The notes: generated by a model not told the origin, from the sequence alone. Numbered from the stretch's first letter, positions 50,743 through 60,900 are shown. The stretch: DNA of 64,000 bases from Verrucomicrobiota bacterium (GCA_017309115.1 JAFLEF010000025.1:37569-101568); one strand, 5' to 3'. Numbers and translations are program-made.

Positions 50743-50902
50743 GGGCCGGTCGGTCTTTATGGCGTACCGGAATTGAAGAAACATGGGTTGGTCGTAAGGC
50801 AGGGGATGGGACTTTAAGGCGTCTTGCCAGCGAACGTGAATTGATCGGTCGAGTGAGAGCTTCGCTCTTGACGGGCGACCGGATTGTAGGCGAACGAGCG
50901 GC

Positions 50903-51511
50903 GTGCTTCGGCTAGTCTTGATCCGTTACACCCTTCTCGTGGGAATCCTCGTACTGGCAGGATGTGCCACTCCTGCCCGAAAACTCGAAACGTCCGTTAC
51001 CTCGCAGATTCACCCGGGTCTTTCCCGGACGGAGGTGGAAGCCATCCTAGGCGCGCCGGCCACGCTGGAAACGGGAACCACGGGACGTTCTCTGGCGTTT
51101 TACGAATACTCCCGGGGGAGCGCTCAGGACAATCTGGACCGGACCCTTCGTTGTTTGTCCGTTCTGTACGACCGGCAGTTTCGGGTGATCGAGGTGCTTC
51201 GCCATGAGGGGACGTTGAACTATGATCATGGACTGTTCCGGGGCGATCGGGTCGGCAAGGTCTTTTCCCGGGAGGAAATCGTTCGCGTCATGACCCCCGG
51301 GGTGACCCGCGAGGACGTCGTGAAGGCCTTCGGGAATCCGATGTGGGAATATCTGACGTTCGATGGGGGGCGCCGAATGGTTTGGTTGGCGGCTCAAGAG
51401 AATCCTTGGGCTTGGCGGAATCAGCTGAAGGGTTGGTCGTTTGTGGTCATCTGTGATCCGGCGGGACTCATGGTGGACTTCACGGTTTCGGGAAACATGG
51501 AAGCGCAATAA
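50903..51511 (+). CDS. Lipoprotein with BamE/SmpA-like repeats
   Basis: A 202-residue exported lipoprotein. The N-terminus ends in the perfect lipobox V-L-A-G-C (hydrophobic run LIRYTLLVGILVLAGC). Two copies of a BamE/SmpA-like unit follow. First: IHPGLSRTEVEAILGAPATLETGTTGRSLAFYEYSRG. Second: MTPGVTREDVVKAFGNPMWEYLTFDGGRRMVWLAAQ. Each has the pattern (I/M)xPGxxRxx(V)xxxxGxP followed by a strand. BamE-like domains help assemble outer-membrane proteins or act as protein-binding folds; which applies here is not clear. GTG 50903 is the start; no closer ATG is in frame. Confidence 0.78.
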   Translation: MLRLVLIRYTLLVGILVLAGCATPARKLETSVTSQIHPGLSRTEVEAILGAPATLETGTTGRSLAFYEYSRGSAQDNLDRTLRCLSVLYDRQFRVIEVLRHEGTLNYDHGLFRGDRVGKVFSREEIVRVMTPGVTREDVVKAFGNPMWEYLTFDGGRRMVWLAAQENPWAWRNQLKGWSFVVICDPAGLMVDFTVSGNMEAQ

Positions 51512-51835
51512 CCGGAGAATGTTTGCGCTGGCGCGAACCCAATATGAAAAAATCGCGTGTCGATCAGGTGAAGCGCCCGTCGTCGGGTTCTTCCCGGAAC
51601 TGGATTGGGCCTTTCGTGGGGTGGCCGAGTCGGACGCGTTTTGGTTTGTTCCCACTCCGTTTTCCCGGCCTGAGTGGGTCGGGCGGCGGGCCGCGAGCGC
51701 CAACCGTGTGTGCGCTCCGGCCCGCTGATTTTCGGTCGTCTCGCCCGCGGTTCCGTAACATGACCGGCGACTCGTCCCAGGATTGGAGTTTGCGCTGGAG
51801 AGCGGGACGGGGCGCGGATAAAGAACCGCAGTCCC
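51512..51835 (+). other. Gene-free gap before the ECF sigma gene
   Basis: Several overlapping frames exist, including one on the plus strand from an ATG at 51543, but none has recognisable motifs and they run into the ECF gene. No repeat or hairpin of note. The promoter for the sigma gene should lie here. Confidence 0.4.
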
Positions 51836-52369
51836 ATGGTGGAAGCTAATCACGACGAGTTAAAGGTCGGTTCGGATGACCTGTTGCCGCAGGTCTACGA
51901 AGAGCTCCGGCGCATGGCGGCCGCGCAGATGGCGCGTGAGGTTCCCGGCCACACCCTTCAACCCACGGCCTTGGTTCACGAAGCCTGGATGCGGATCTCG
52001 GGTGGTCCTTCGCCGTGGAAGAGTCGGGCGCATTTCTTCGGGGCGGCGGCGGAAGCAATGCGACGAATCCTGGTCGATGCCGCCCGCCGCAAGCGTCAGT
52101 TGAAGCGAGGCAATAATCCGGAACGAGTGGAACTGCAGGAGTCCCGTCTGGTGGCGCCAGTGGAGGATGACAAGCTGTTGCAGGTGAATGAAGTCCTCGA
52201 CCGCTTGGCGGCCGAAGACCCGGTCAAGGCGGAGATCGTCAAACTCCGCTACTTCGTCGGCCTCAACTACGACGAAATTGCCCAGGCCCTGGAAGTCAAC
52301 GAGCGGACCGTCCGCCGTCATTGGGAAGTGGCCAAGATCCGGTTGATCGAACTCATGGGCAAAGAGTGA
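51836..52369 (+). CDS. ECF-family RNA polymerase sigma factor (TIGR02999-type)
   Basis: A 177-residue sigma factor. Region 2 is LLPQVYEELRRMAAAQMAREVPGHTLQPTALVHEAWMRISGGPSPWKSRAHFFGAAAEAMRRILVDAARRKRQLKRG; the H-T-L-Q-P-T-A-L-V-H-E-A-W/F-x-x-F(x)-A-x-x-M-R-R-I-L-V-D-x-A-R motif marks the ECF subgroup common in Acidobacteria, Planctomycetes and Verrucomicrobia. Region 4 is AEIVKLRYFVGLNYDEIAQALEVNERTVRRHWEVAKIRLIELM. No anti-sigma gene follows; the next gene, 79 bp downstream, is a membrane Ser/Thr kinase. This is the usual neighbour for this subgroup, so phosphorylation may replace anti-sigma control. Confidence 0.95.
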   Translation: MVEANHDELKVGSDDLLPQVYEELRRMAAAQMAREVPGHTLQPTALVHEAWMRISGGPSPWKSRAHFFGAAAEAMRRILVDAARRKRQLKRGNNPERVELQESRLVAPVEDDKLLQVNEVLDRLAAEDPVKAEIVKLRYFVGLNYDEIAQALEVNERTVRRHWEVAKIRLIELMGKE

Positions 52370-52448
52370 AGGGCAACTTTTTCAGTAAGCCTGTCCGGTT
52401 TGGTGGCTTTTCGCCGCATGTGGTTAAGGGTCTGAGAAATACCCCTCC

Positions 52449-55400
52449 ATGAACGACGCCGAAGAAATCTACCTCACTGCGCGCGAACTGCCCGCCGGGG
52501 AACGGGATGAGTATCTGCGGTTCGCGTGTCGGGACGATGCGGCCCTGCGTTCCCGGGTGGAGTTCCTGTTGAAGCGGGCCGAACAGGCCGATGACTTCTT
52601 TGTCGAGGCGACGGCGGCCGCCGCCGATTCCACGGCCGGATTGCAGGCACTGCTGCGGCAGAATCTGCCCCAGCCCCTGGGCGAGGGTGAAGGATCAGTC
52701 ATCGGTCGCTACAAGTTGCTGCAACAAATCGGCACCGGTGGCATGGGAGCCGTGTACATGGCGGAACAGGAGGAGCCGGTCCGCCGCCGGGTGGCGCTCA
52801 AGATTATCAAGCTGGGTATGGACACCCGGCAGGTGGTGGCGCGGTTCGAAGCGGAACGCCAGGCACTGGCGATGATGGACCATCCCAATATCGCCCGGGT
52901 GTTGGACGCCGGGGCGACGGAATCCGGCCGACCCTACTTCGTGATGGAATTGGTCCAGGGCATTCCCATCACTGAGTTCTGCGATCGCAACCGGCTTTCG
53001 CTGCGGGAACGGATCGAACTGTTTCTGCCGGTCTGTCGGGCCATTCAAAGCGCGCATCAGAAGGGCGTGATCCACCGGGATATCAAGCCGTCCAACGTCA
53101 TGGTGACGCTCCACCACGGCGAGCCCATGCCCAAGGTCATCGACTTCGGCGTGGCCAAGGCGACGAATCAACGGCTGACCGACAAAACCGTTTTCACGCA
53201 GTTTGGCGCGATGATTGGCACTCCGGCTTACATGAGTCCGGAACAAGCCGAACTGAGCAGCCTCGATGTCGATACCCGGAGCGATGTTTATTCGTTGGGT
53301 GTGCTCCTGTACGAGTTGCTTACGGGTAGCACGCCGTTTCCTCAGGAACGGTTGAAGAGCCTGGGATTTGGTCAGATTCAGAAGGTGATCTCGGAGGAGG
53401 AGCCGCCAGCCCCTTCCACACGGATGAGCACGTTGCAGGGCGATGAGCGCAAGAGCATCGCGCTGAGTCGGCAACTGGTCGGGCAGCCGATCGACGGTCA
53501 GGTTCGAGGGGATCTCGATTGGATCGTGATGAAGTGCCTCGAGAAAGATCGCCGGCGTCGTTACGAGACCCCGAACGAACTGGCGGCGGATCTGGAACGG
53601 CATTTAGCAGACGAGACGGTCTCGGCCCGTCCGCCCACGGCTGCGTATCGATTCCGAAAATCGTATCGGCGGAACCGGGCGGGCTACCTGGGCGCGGCGG
53701 CGGTTTTGCTGGCGCTGTTGATTGGCTTGGGCTTTGCCACGGCCCAGGCGATTCGGGCTCGTCGGGCGGAAAAACTGGCGGTGGAGAAACGAGATGAAGC
53801 GGCGGCAATCGCTCGGTTTCTCACCGAAGTCTTTCAAAGCCCAGATCCGGAGCGGTCCGGATACTCTTTCACCGTGGCAGAAGCGCTCCGGGCGGCGGCG
53901 GCTCGATTGGACACTGATCTTTCCAGCGTGCCGGAGCGACGGGCGGCCCTGCAAACCACCCTGGGTGAAACCTATCATGCCATCGGCCTGCCTCGGGAAT
54001 CGGCGGCGTTGTGGGAGAAGGTCTTGGCCTATCGACGCGCTCAGTTTGCTCCGGATGATCCGGAAACGGTCCGGGCCATGACCCGGCTGGCGGACGTCTG
54101 GCTGGAGATTAACCGAAGCCAGGACGCCGTGGCGTTGATTCGGGAGGTGGTGGGAATTCAGCAGCGTCGGCACGGAGAGAATTCCGAGGAGTCATTGGAT
54201 GCCCGGGATTTTCTCGCGAGCGCCTTGGCCCGGAACGAACGGTTCAAGGAGTCGATTGAGTTGCGGGAAGCCGTCCTGGCTCAGCGACGTCAACTTCAGG
54301 GGCCGGAGGATCCGCGAACCTTAAATACCCTGGAAGGCTTGGCCGTCGGCTATTCCCAGGCGGGCCGCCGCAAAGAATCGCTGGAGGTGCATCGCCAGGT
54401 CTATGAGGCGCGCCGACGCGTCCTGGGTCCGGAAGATCGGGGAACCCTGTGGGCGCTGGCGAATGTGGCCGCAATGAGTTACGACGACGGACAACTTGAT
54501 GAGGCGATTCGGATGCAGGATCAGTTGGTGGCGGCGCGCCGAAAGGTCCTCGGCCCGGAACATCCGGACACGCTGATGGCCTTGCATTATCGGGCCTTTT
54601 ACGAACAGCAGAGAAATGCGTCTGCCTCGATCCCGTTGCATCGCGAGGTCCTGACGCTGCGGCGGAAGGTATTGGGTCCGGAGAATCTCCAGACGATCAT
54701 GACGTGCCATTATCTGGCCCAGGCGCTGGAGGATGCGGGCCGTTCAGAAGAAGCGACCACGGTGCGGGAGGACGTGGTCCGTTTGCGTGAGGCGTCCAAT
54801 GGGCCGGATCATCCGCACACCCAGGATGCCCGGATGCAGCTGATGGATTCGTATCTGGGCGCCGGTCGGTACGCAGAGGCGATGGGGCTGCTGGGCGAGT
54901 GTATCCGGGGCGTGAGTGTCCATTCGACGGAACTGGCGAATCTGGCGCTGCGGGAGGCTTGGTTTGGTCAGGAGAAGGAGTTTGCAGCGTTCGTCCAAAG
55001 GATTCTTACCCAGGCGGACCAGGCCACGGAGTTGGCCGACATGGAGCGGCTTTCCCGGGCCTTGGTGTTGCGTCCGAGCCGTGATTTGGCGGTCCAGAAT
55101 GTCGCCTTGGATTTGGCGCGCCGGGTGTATTCGCAGGACACCAACGGACCCACGGCGCGGCAGGCCCGGTTCACGGTGGGTCTGGCGGAATTGCGGAGCC
55201 AACGTCCGGCGGCAGCAGAGCCGTACCTGCAGCAGGTGGCGTCGGACAGCGGTCCGGGCAGTACGCTTTCCAATGCCGCTGCCTTCTATCGGGCCATTGC
55301 CCTGCACGCGCTGGGTCGAGAGGCCGAAGCCCGTCGGGTGTACGCTGAAGCCAAGACCAACATGCGTCCCTGGCCCAAGAACGAGCGCAATCCCCTGCCG

Positions 55401-55487
55401 GGCCGGCTGGCGTTAAAGCAACTGTTGCCCTGGCTGGCGTATCGGGAGGCGCGCGCTGTGTTTGAGCCGGGGGAAAGGGGCGGGTAA
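52449..55487 (+). CDS. Membrane Ser/Thr protein kinase with TPR-like sensor region
   Basis: A 1012-residue protein. The kinase domain lies at about 88-385: glycine-rich loop IGTGGMGAVYMA (94-105), VALKI with K118, HRDIKPSN (H209-D211), DFG (232-234), GTPAYMSPEQA (258-268) and DVYSLGVLLYELLTG. A TM segment at about 411-433 (GYLGAAAVLLALLIGLGFATAQA) is followed by a large C-terminal region of TPR-like units with recurring R(R)xxLGPE(H/D)xxTL and (Y/F)xxAGRxxEA patterns, for example VYEARRRVLGPEDRGTLWALANVA. The kinase is cytosolic and the TPRs should lie outside the membrane. The first 85 residues resemble the N-terminal segment seen in this kinase group. It directly follows an ECF sigma gene. 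Confidence 0.93.
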   Translation: MNDAEEIYLTARELPAGERDEYLRFACRDDAALRSRVEFLLKRAEQADDFFVEATAAAADSTAGLQALLRQNLPQPLGEGEGSVIGRYKLLQQIGTGGMGAVYMAEQEEPVRRRVALKIIKLGMDTRQVVARFEAERQALAMMDHPNIARVLDAGATESGRPYFVMELVQGIPITEFCDRNRLSLRERIELFLPVCRAIQSAHQKGVIHRDIKPSNVMVTLHHGEPMPKVIDFGVAKATNQRLTDKTVFTQFGAMIGTPAYMSPEQAELSSLDVDTRSDVYSLGVLLYELLTGSTPFPQERLKSLGFGQIQKVISEEEPPAPSTRMSTLQGDERKSIALSRQLVGQPIDGQVRGDLDWIVMKCLEKDRRRRYETPNELAADLERHLADETVSARPPTAAYRFRKSYRRNRAGYLGAAAVLLALLIGLGFATAQAIRARRAEKLAVEKRDEAAAIARFLTEVFQSPDPERSGYSFTVAEALRAAAARLDTDLSSVPERRAALQTTLGETYHAIGLPRESAALWEKVLAYRRAQFAPDDPETVRAMTRLADVWLEINRSQDAVALIREVVGIQQRRHGENSEESLDARDFLASALARNERFKESIELREAVLAQRRQLQGPEDPRTLNTLEGLAVGYSQAGRRKESLEVHRQVYEARRRVLGPEDRGTLWALANVAAMSYDDGQLDEAIRMQDQLVAARRKVLGPEHPDTLMALHYRAFYEQQRNASASIPLHREVLTLRRKVLGPENLQTIMTCHYLAQALEDAGRSEEATTVREDVVRLREASNGPDHPHTQDARMQLMDSYLGAGRYAEAMGLLGECIRGVSVHSTELANLALREAWFGQEKEFAAFVQRILTQADQATELADMERLSRALVLRPSRDLAVQNVALDLARRVYSQDTNGPTARQARFTVGLAELRSQRPAAAEPYLQQVASDSGPGSTLSNAAAFYRAIALHALGREAEARRVYAEAKTNMRPWPKNERNPLPGRLALKQLLPWLAYREARAVFEPGERGG

Positions 55488-55668
55488 AGGGTAGGGCGAG
55501 GTTGCACCGAGCCGTTGGCGTCGAAAAAAGCTGAGAGCTGAGAGCTGAGAGGTCGGAAAGAGGAGAGTTGGTAGGGCGAGGTTACACCGAGCCGTTCGTG
55601 TCCCGGCGAATGACGCGTCAGGAGTCGACACACGGACGGCTCCGCGGAGCGTCGCCCCACCGGTCGGG
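55488..55668 (+). repeat. Family A fragments and GCTGAGA microsatellite
   Basis: GGGTAGGGCGAGGTTGCACC occurs at about 55490 and again, with slight change, at 55570. Between them, 55529-55552 is the AGCTGAG run. GGCTCCGCGGAGCGTCGCCC follows at 55640. The remaining gap up to 55819 holds no recognisable gene. Confidence 0.75.
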
Positions 55669-55819
55669 CATTTGTCTCTCAACTCTCAACCGAAATTTCT
55701 TCTCGCAATGTCCGTTTTTGAAACGGGAATCCGCAGGAGGGGATGGCCGGTTGCCGCACCCCACCGCGGAGAACCGGGCCAGCCGGCCAAGCGGAACTTG
55801 GAACCCAGTTTAGATTCTC

Positions 55820-57031
55820 ATGAAACAGTCATCCCTTGTTCAGACAGATTCCTCCCGTCGCCTGTTCTCTCTCCACCCCCCCGCACGGTCACTGCTCCTA
55901 ACCGGACTTTTCCTGGCTTCAGGCGGCGAGGGTGTTTACGGCCTGAACTTTCGCCAATTGGACATCGTGCCCGGTACGACAGCCTCGCAACCGACTGGAA
56001 TCAGCGCCGATGGCTCGGTGATCTCCGGAATCGCTTGGGGCGATTGGGTTAATGGCCCGCCGGATCAACCGCTGCTGTGGACCTCGTCGGGCGGAGCGCA
56101 GGGACTCGGAAGCTATCTGGATTCCAAATTCACCTGGGGTGTGGGAATCAGCGGCGACGGTACCACCCTGATCGGGAACGGTTACGCGGGGTCGGCCCTT
56201 CGCCCGTTTCGTTACCAGAATGGCAGCTTTGAAGAGCTGCTGGTCCCGCCCGGAGCCATCGGCGCCGAAGCTTATGGTATTAACTACGACGGATCGGTCA
56301 TTACGGGCACCATGTCGTCCACGGTCCCGGGTGGATTCTACAATTGGACAGCCTTTCGCTGGACCTCGGCCGGCATGGTCGATTTGGGCGTGCTTCCCGG
56401 GGGATCCTATTCGTTCGGAACGGGGATCAGTTTCGACGCCACAGTCATCGTGGGCACTGGGGATACTCCCAAGGGTGAACGGGCCTTCCAGTGGACCGCG
56501 GGTGGAGGAATGCAACCGCTCCCCGTCCTCAACAAGCTGGACTATGCCGGCGCCAGTTCCATCAGCGCGGATGGCTCGACGATCGTAGGCTTCAGTGGAA
56601 ATCAGGCGGTGCGTTGGGTGGGTAATCACGTTCAAGGTCTGGGGCTCTTGAGTACTAGTGATCCATTCGCTTACTCGGTTTCCTACACTACCTCCGGAAA
56701 TGGAAGTCTGATTGGTGGAATGGCGTCGGATGATGCGGGAAACGGGCGCGCCGTACTTTGGAATCAGCACATCGGTATGGTGGATCTGAATGAATGGCTG
56801 GCGGATCGGGGCGTGGACCTCACCGGCTGGGAGTTGCAAACGGTCACAGCCATCTCCGCCGATGGTTCCACCTTGGCCGGCGTCGGCAGCCTGGATGGGG
56901 AGTTCCAAGGTTGGATTCTGTCGGACTTTGTCGCGCCAGCGCCCGAAGCCGCGCCGGGTTGGGCCGCACTCGGGTTGGCCGGTTGGGCTGTGACCCGCAC
57001 GGTGAGGCGACGTCAGCAGCGTCCGGCGTAA
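55820..57031 (+). CDS. Secreted HAF-repeat protein with degenerate PEP-CTERM-like tail
   Basis: A 403-residue exported protein. After a signal segment (ARSLLLTGLFLASGGEGVYGLN), the body is a series of HAF-type repeats: each has a G-x-S-x-D-G-x-x-(V/I)-x-G strand (GISADGSVISGIAWG, GISGDGTTLIGNG, GINYDGSVITGTM, GISFDATVIVGTG, SISADGSTIVGFSG, AISADGSTLAGVG) then a W-T or R-W-T strand, forming a probable beta-propeller. The C-terminus PAPEAAPGWAALGLAGWAVTRTVRRRQQ has the layout of a PEP-CTERM signal (motif, hydrophobic helix, basic cluster) but reads P-E-A instead of P-E-P, so exosortase recognition is doubtful. No exosortase gene is in the window. Confidence 0.8.
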   Translation: MKQSSLVQTDSSRRLFSLHPPARSLLLTGLFLASGGEGVYGLNFRQLDIVPGTTASQPTGISADGSVISGIAWGDWVNGPPDQPLLWTSSGGAQGLGSYLDSKFTWGVGISGDGTTLIGNGYAGSALRPFRYQNGSFEELLVPPGAIGAEAYGINYDGSVITGTMSSTVPGGFYNWTAFRWTSAGMVDLGVLPGGSYSFGTGISFDATVIVGTGDTPKGERAFQWTAGGGMQPLPVLNKLDYAGASSISADGSTIVGFSGNQAVRWVGNHVQGLGLLSTSDPFAYSVSYTTSGNGSLIGGMASDDAGNGRAVLWNQHIGMVDLNEWLADRGVDLTGWELQTVTAISADGSTLAGVGSLDGEFQGWILSDFVAPAPEAAPGWAALGLAGWAVTRTVRRRQQRPA

Positions 57032-57153
57032 ACCGGGAGTCTTTTTACGCCAACACTTGGAGTGAGCGGTTGGTCACCGCGGTGGCGTGGGCCGCGAATT
57101 GAATGAAGGCAGAGCGCCGGAGTTCGGTTCGCGGCCCTTTTTGTGCATCGCGA

Positions 57154-57399
57154 TCAGATCACAAACTCCACATCGACCATGCGCTGACTTCGGGCGAGGA
57201 AGACTTCGGGGCGATCCTTGACGAGTTCCAAGGCGGCCAGACTCAGCCGATAGCCATCCTCCCACGATCCGCTCGGCGGGAGGCTCCGGAACCCGGGATC
57301 GACGGGAAGCATCAGACCAAAACCGGCCGGGGCTTCCTGCCAAACCGGGCGTTCACCCGGCGATTCCGAGGAGGCGTTGGTAGAGTTCGGCCGTTCCAT
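57154..57399 (-). CDS. Small partner gene of the nucleotidyltransferase
   Basis: An 81-residue protein beginning at ATG 57399, overlapping the nucleotidyltransferase 3' end by 47 bp. The sequence has a polar front (MERPNSTNASSESPGERP), the block GFRSLPPSGSWEDGYRLSLAALELVKDRPEVF and the ending RMVDVEFVI. Short proteins ending D-V-E-F-x-(I/L) with a G-F-x-S-L-P-P block accompany this nucleotidyltransferase type in related genomes as I recall it, often on the upstream side; here it is downstream. It is a candidate antidote or partner subunit. No other start gives a better fit. A functional link is inferred from overlap. Confidence 0.6.
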   Translation of the reverse strand: MERPNSTNASSESPGERPVWQEAPAGFGLMLPVDPGFRSLPPSGSWEDGYRLSLAALELVKDRPEVFLARSQRMVDVEFVI

Positions 57400-57883
57400 A
57401 TTTCGAAAACAATTCCTGAAATTCGGCGGTGCGCACTTCGATTTTCTGGAAGCGCACAATGCCCAAGACGTCGGCTAGATCCTTCTCCTGTCGATCGACG
57501 CCACCGTGTTTCAGAGCATGCAATTTCAGGGCAATCAGATGGTGCGGGGAAGGGATTCGAGCTTCGATGCCCAGAATTTGAACGGAACGGGACTCGGCCG
57601 CGAGATGTTGGAAGGACTCCTCGCTGACCCACATGAAGTCCAATCGCCACGAAGTGCCGTAGGGCGGCGAGAATTGCTGGAAGGCAGGTCGGGAACTGAA
57701 CGAGCGGAATCCCTCGGCCTCAATGAGCTTCTGCCAAGCGGGCTGGTCGGCTCGCCTGGCCAGGAGGTCCACGTCGAGGGTCGCCCGGGGTTCGGCGTAC
57801 ACGTTGACGGCATGCCCGCCAATGACGAGGTAAGGTAACCCGGCCTGAAGTGCCTTCTGGTGGATCAGGGTGAGAGGAAACAC
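57353..57883 (-). CDS. Nucleotidyltransferase (AbiEii/MNT-like fold)
   Basis: A 176-residue protein with a minimal nucleotidyltransferase active site: IGGHAVNVYAEPRATLDVDLL holds G22-G23 and, 13 residues later, D37-x-D39. The C-terminal part (PSPHHLIALKLHALKHGGVDRQEKDLADVLGIVRF) is helical: an H/K-rich K-L-x-A-L motif plus R-x-x-K-D-x-x-D, typical of AbiEii/MenA-like and MNT toxins or antitoxins that add nucleotides to tRNA 3' ends or to partner proteins. No ATG is in frame; GTG 57883 is used. The overlapping small gene is probably its partner. The two would form a TA-like unit. Confidence 0.8.
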   Translation of the reverse strand: MFPLTLIHQKALQAGLPYLVIGGHAVNVYAEPRATLDVDLLARRADQPAWQKLIEAEGFRSFSSRPAFQQFSPPYGTSWRLDFMWVSEESFQHLAAESRSVQILGIEARIPSPHHLIALKLHALKHGGVDRQEKDLADVLGIVRFQKIEVRTAEFQELFSKYGTAELYQRLLGIAG

Positions 57884-57940
57884 TTCAGCGATAAGCGCGG
57901 GCGGTCCGCCGAGAGGCGAACCGCCCGATCCCGAATCAAC

Positions 57941-60900
57941 TCACTCGTAAATGTTCTCCTTCGGACGGGACATCTTGCCCCAGGCTTCCCAGCCCAGGAT
58001 GGGATGTTCCTTCATGATCTCCTCTACCATGTAGAAGTCCGCGCGATCCTTGATCTGTTCGCGAATCTTCCCGACCTGGGCCGGTTGGATCGGCGGCAGG
58101 TTGTTGCCGAACGACTGTCGGACGTACGTAAGCACTCCGGCGGCTTCTTCGTCCGTGAGCATGCCGGCGAAGCCCACCATCGGGGGTACACCGTTGGTCG
58201 GGGCGAACCGTTGACCGCCGAGTTCCAACGGACCCCAGAGACCCTTGAGGACGATCTTGATCAGCCGTTCGTCCTGCGCGAGCCACGGGTTGTTGGGCAC
58301 GTTCAGCGGCGGATAGATGCCCGGAGTCCCGGTCCCGCTGGATTGATGACAGGTGGCGCAGTGCGCGTCGCGGTGGAAGACTTCCTTGCCCAGCGCGTAG
58401 AGCTTGGCCTCGGCTTCGTTCAACGGCCGGGTCGGACCATACGAGCGTTGGTCGGCCGGCGGCGGGGCGGCGTCGAGTTTGTAAGTGCCGGCGAGGTAGG
58501 CCTGGGCGTTGGGATTCGAGGCGAACAAGGCCGGATCCGCTTTGGCCAGGGCGGCCAAGTCATCCTTCAACGTGGTCTCCAGAATCTGGCGGGTGACCGG
58601 ACTCATCCACTTGTCGAAGGGATGCCGCAGGGCTTCCACGACGATGCGGGCGCCGTCCAGATTGTCCATCCACGAGGCCGCCACGATGGCTTCGAGCCGG
58701 ACGCGTCCGTTGGAGTCGTTGGCGGCCTGACGCAGCAGCGCCACGGCGTTGGGAATCTGGTGGTAGGTGTAACGCAGCACATGCGCCGCGGCCGCCCGCG
58801 CTTCCGGGGAACGGCCGTTCAGACATTGCAGAATCAGTCCGGTGTCCGGGCGGTTCTGGGCCCAGGTGACCCACATGGCTTCGCACAGAAAGCGCTCATA
58901 GTTCGGGTCGGATTTGTCCAACTTGGCGGCCCAGGCTTTGACCGCCGGGATGACTTCTGCCGCTGGACGTCCGCGCAATTCCCGGCGGGTGCGATAGCGA
59001 CTGCGGTACTCGGGGAGTTTTAGGTTCTCCAGCAGTTCTGGAACACTGGCGCCGGCCACCTTCGCCGGGGTCACGAGCGGACGCGACGGGTAGGTGACGC
59101 GATAGATGCGGCCGCGTTCCCGATCCCGGTTCGGGTCCCGGGCATTGTGCTGCATGTGACCGATCAGCGCGTTGTGCCAATCGAGGAAGTAGAGCGATCC
59201 GTCCGGAGCGAACTCGAGGTCGACTGGGCGGAAGTTCGGATCGCTGGAACTGATCAGGTCGCCCGCCAGCTTACCGGTGAAACCAGAGCCGTCGTCCTGG
59301 ACCGAGCTGAAATTGATGCCCAGGAATCCGATGCTGTTGCAGGTCATGAAATCGCCCTGGACGTCATCGGGGAAATGGCGGGAATACACGAACTCCGATC
59401 CGGAGGTCGGGCGGGAACGTTTCGGCACGAAGTCGCCGGCCCGTTGGATTTCCACGCCGTACGGCATTTTGGCCGAGATCGGGAGCGCCCAGTAGTTCTC
59501 GCCGCTCGAAGCGTCAGAGAGCACGCCCTGTTCCCATTGGTCGAAGGCGATGCCCCAGGGATTATTGACGTCCGACTGAATGTACCGTTCGAGGCGGAAA
59601 CGTTTCGGATCGAAGCGCCAAGCGCCGCCGTCATTGACCCGTTCCGGCCCGTAGGGGGTTTCCACCTGACTGTGCAGAAAGCGTCCCTCCAGCAGGTAGA
59701 ACGCGCCCGAAGCATCGGCGCTGTAGGCCGAGATGGCGTGATGCGTGTCGTGGGTGTCGAACCCGTGCATCAGAATTTCCAGCCGGTCGGCCCGGTCGTC
59801 GTGGTTGTCATCCACCAGCAGACACAGATTCGGTTCCTGCGAGAGATAAACGCCTTCCGGGGCGAGTTCGAAGCCGATCGGCAGATGCAGCTTGTCGGCG
59901 AACACGGTTTGTTTGTCGGCTTTGCCGTCGCCGTTGGTGTCTTCGAAAATCAGGATCTTGTCGTTCGGCCGCGATTCACCCGGCTTGAAATGCGGATAGG
60001 CCGGCGTGACCGCGACCCACAGGCGACCCCGGTTGTCGAAGGACATCTGCACCGGCTTCTTGAGGTCGGGGAACTCCTCTTCGGACGCGAACAACTCCAC
60101 CTTGTAGCCGGGCATGATCGTCATCTTCTCGATGGCCTTCACGCCGTCCAAATACTCCACCGGCCGCTTGAAGTTGGTGGGAACCGCCGGGAGAGGAGTC
60201 GTCTGGGTGTCATCCACCAGGAGATCCTTGGTCTTTCCCGCCGCCACTTCATGAATGCGCGTGTCGCGGAGCGCGGTCATTTCCCGGGTCTTTTGGATTT
60301 CCGCCGGATAATTCTGCGGACCGAAGGGATCGTAACGCTGACCGTGCGTGTGCACCCCGTTGACCAGGTTGTAGTCGTTGTTCCAGAAGAAATCCTTTTC
60401 CTTCACGGCGGCGTGGACCAGGGCGGGATCGGCTTTGGACTGGCGCGGCGTTTTGCCGAAGGCTTGGTCTGCCAGAATCACGGCGAGTTCGGCATACCCA
60501 GCCTCGGTCGGGGCAAAGCCGTTGATGGTCAGGGGCGGCAGATTCGACTTGGCGTAGCGGGCCTGGGTCGCTCCGAAGAAGTCCACGAAGGTCAGTCCGT
60601 ACTTCTGGGCCACGGTGCGCATCGCCTCGGAGTAGAGTTTGAGATTCTCGTTCTCCTTCTTTCCGTCCGGCAGATCGCGCAGGGCACTCAGATTCTCAAA
60701 CGCCAGCGGGGAGACCAGAACGAGGCGAGGGGCAGCGGTCCCGTTGTAGGCTTTGGACAGCGTGTGCTTCACCCAGGCGTCGAGTTCCGCCTGGAAAATG
60801 CCGACCCGCGAAGGGCCGTCGAAGGATTCGTTGTAGCCGAAGAAGGCGATGATCGTGTCGGCCTTCAGATGGGTCAGCCACTGATCCGGCGTGGAGAAGA

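Noticed and set aside
51543-51849. Approximately 100-codon plus-strand frame before the ECF sigma gene
   Set aside because: Low complexity, overlaps the sigma gene start and has no recognisable motif.
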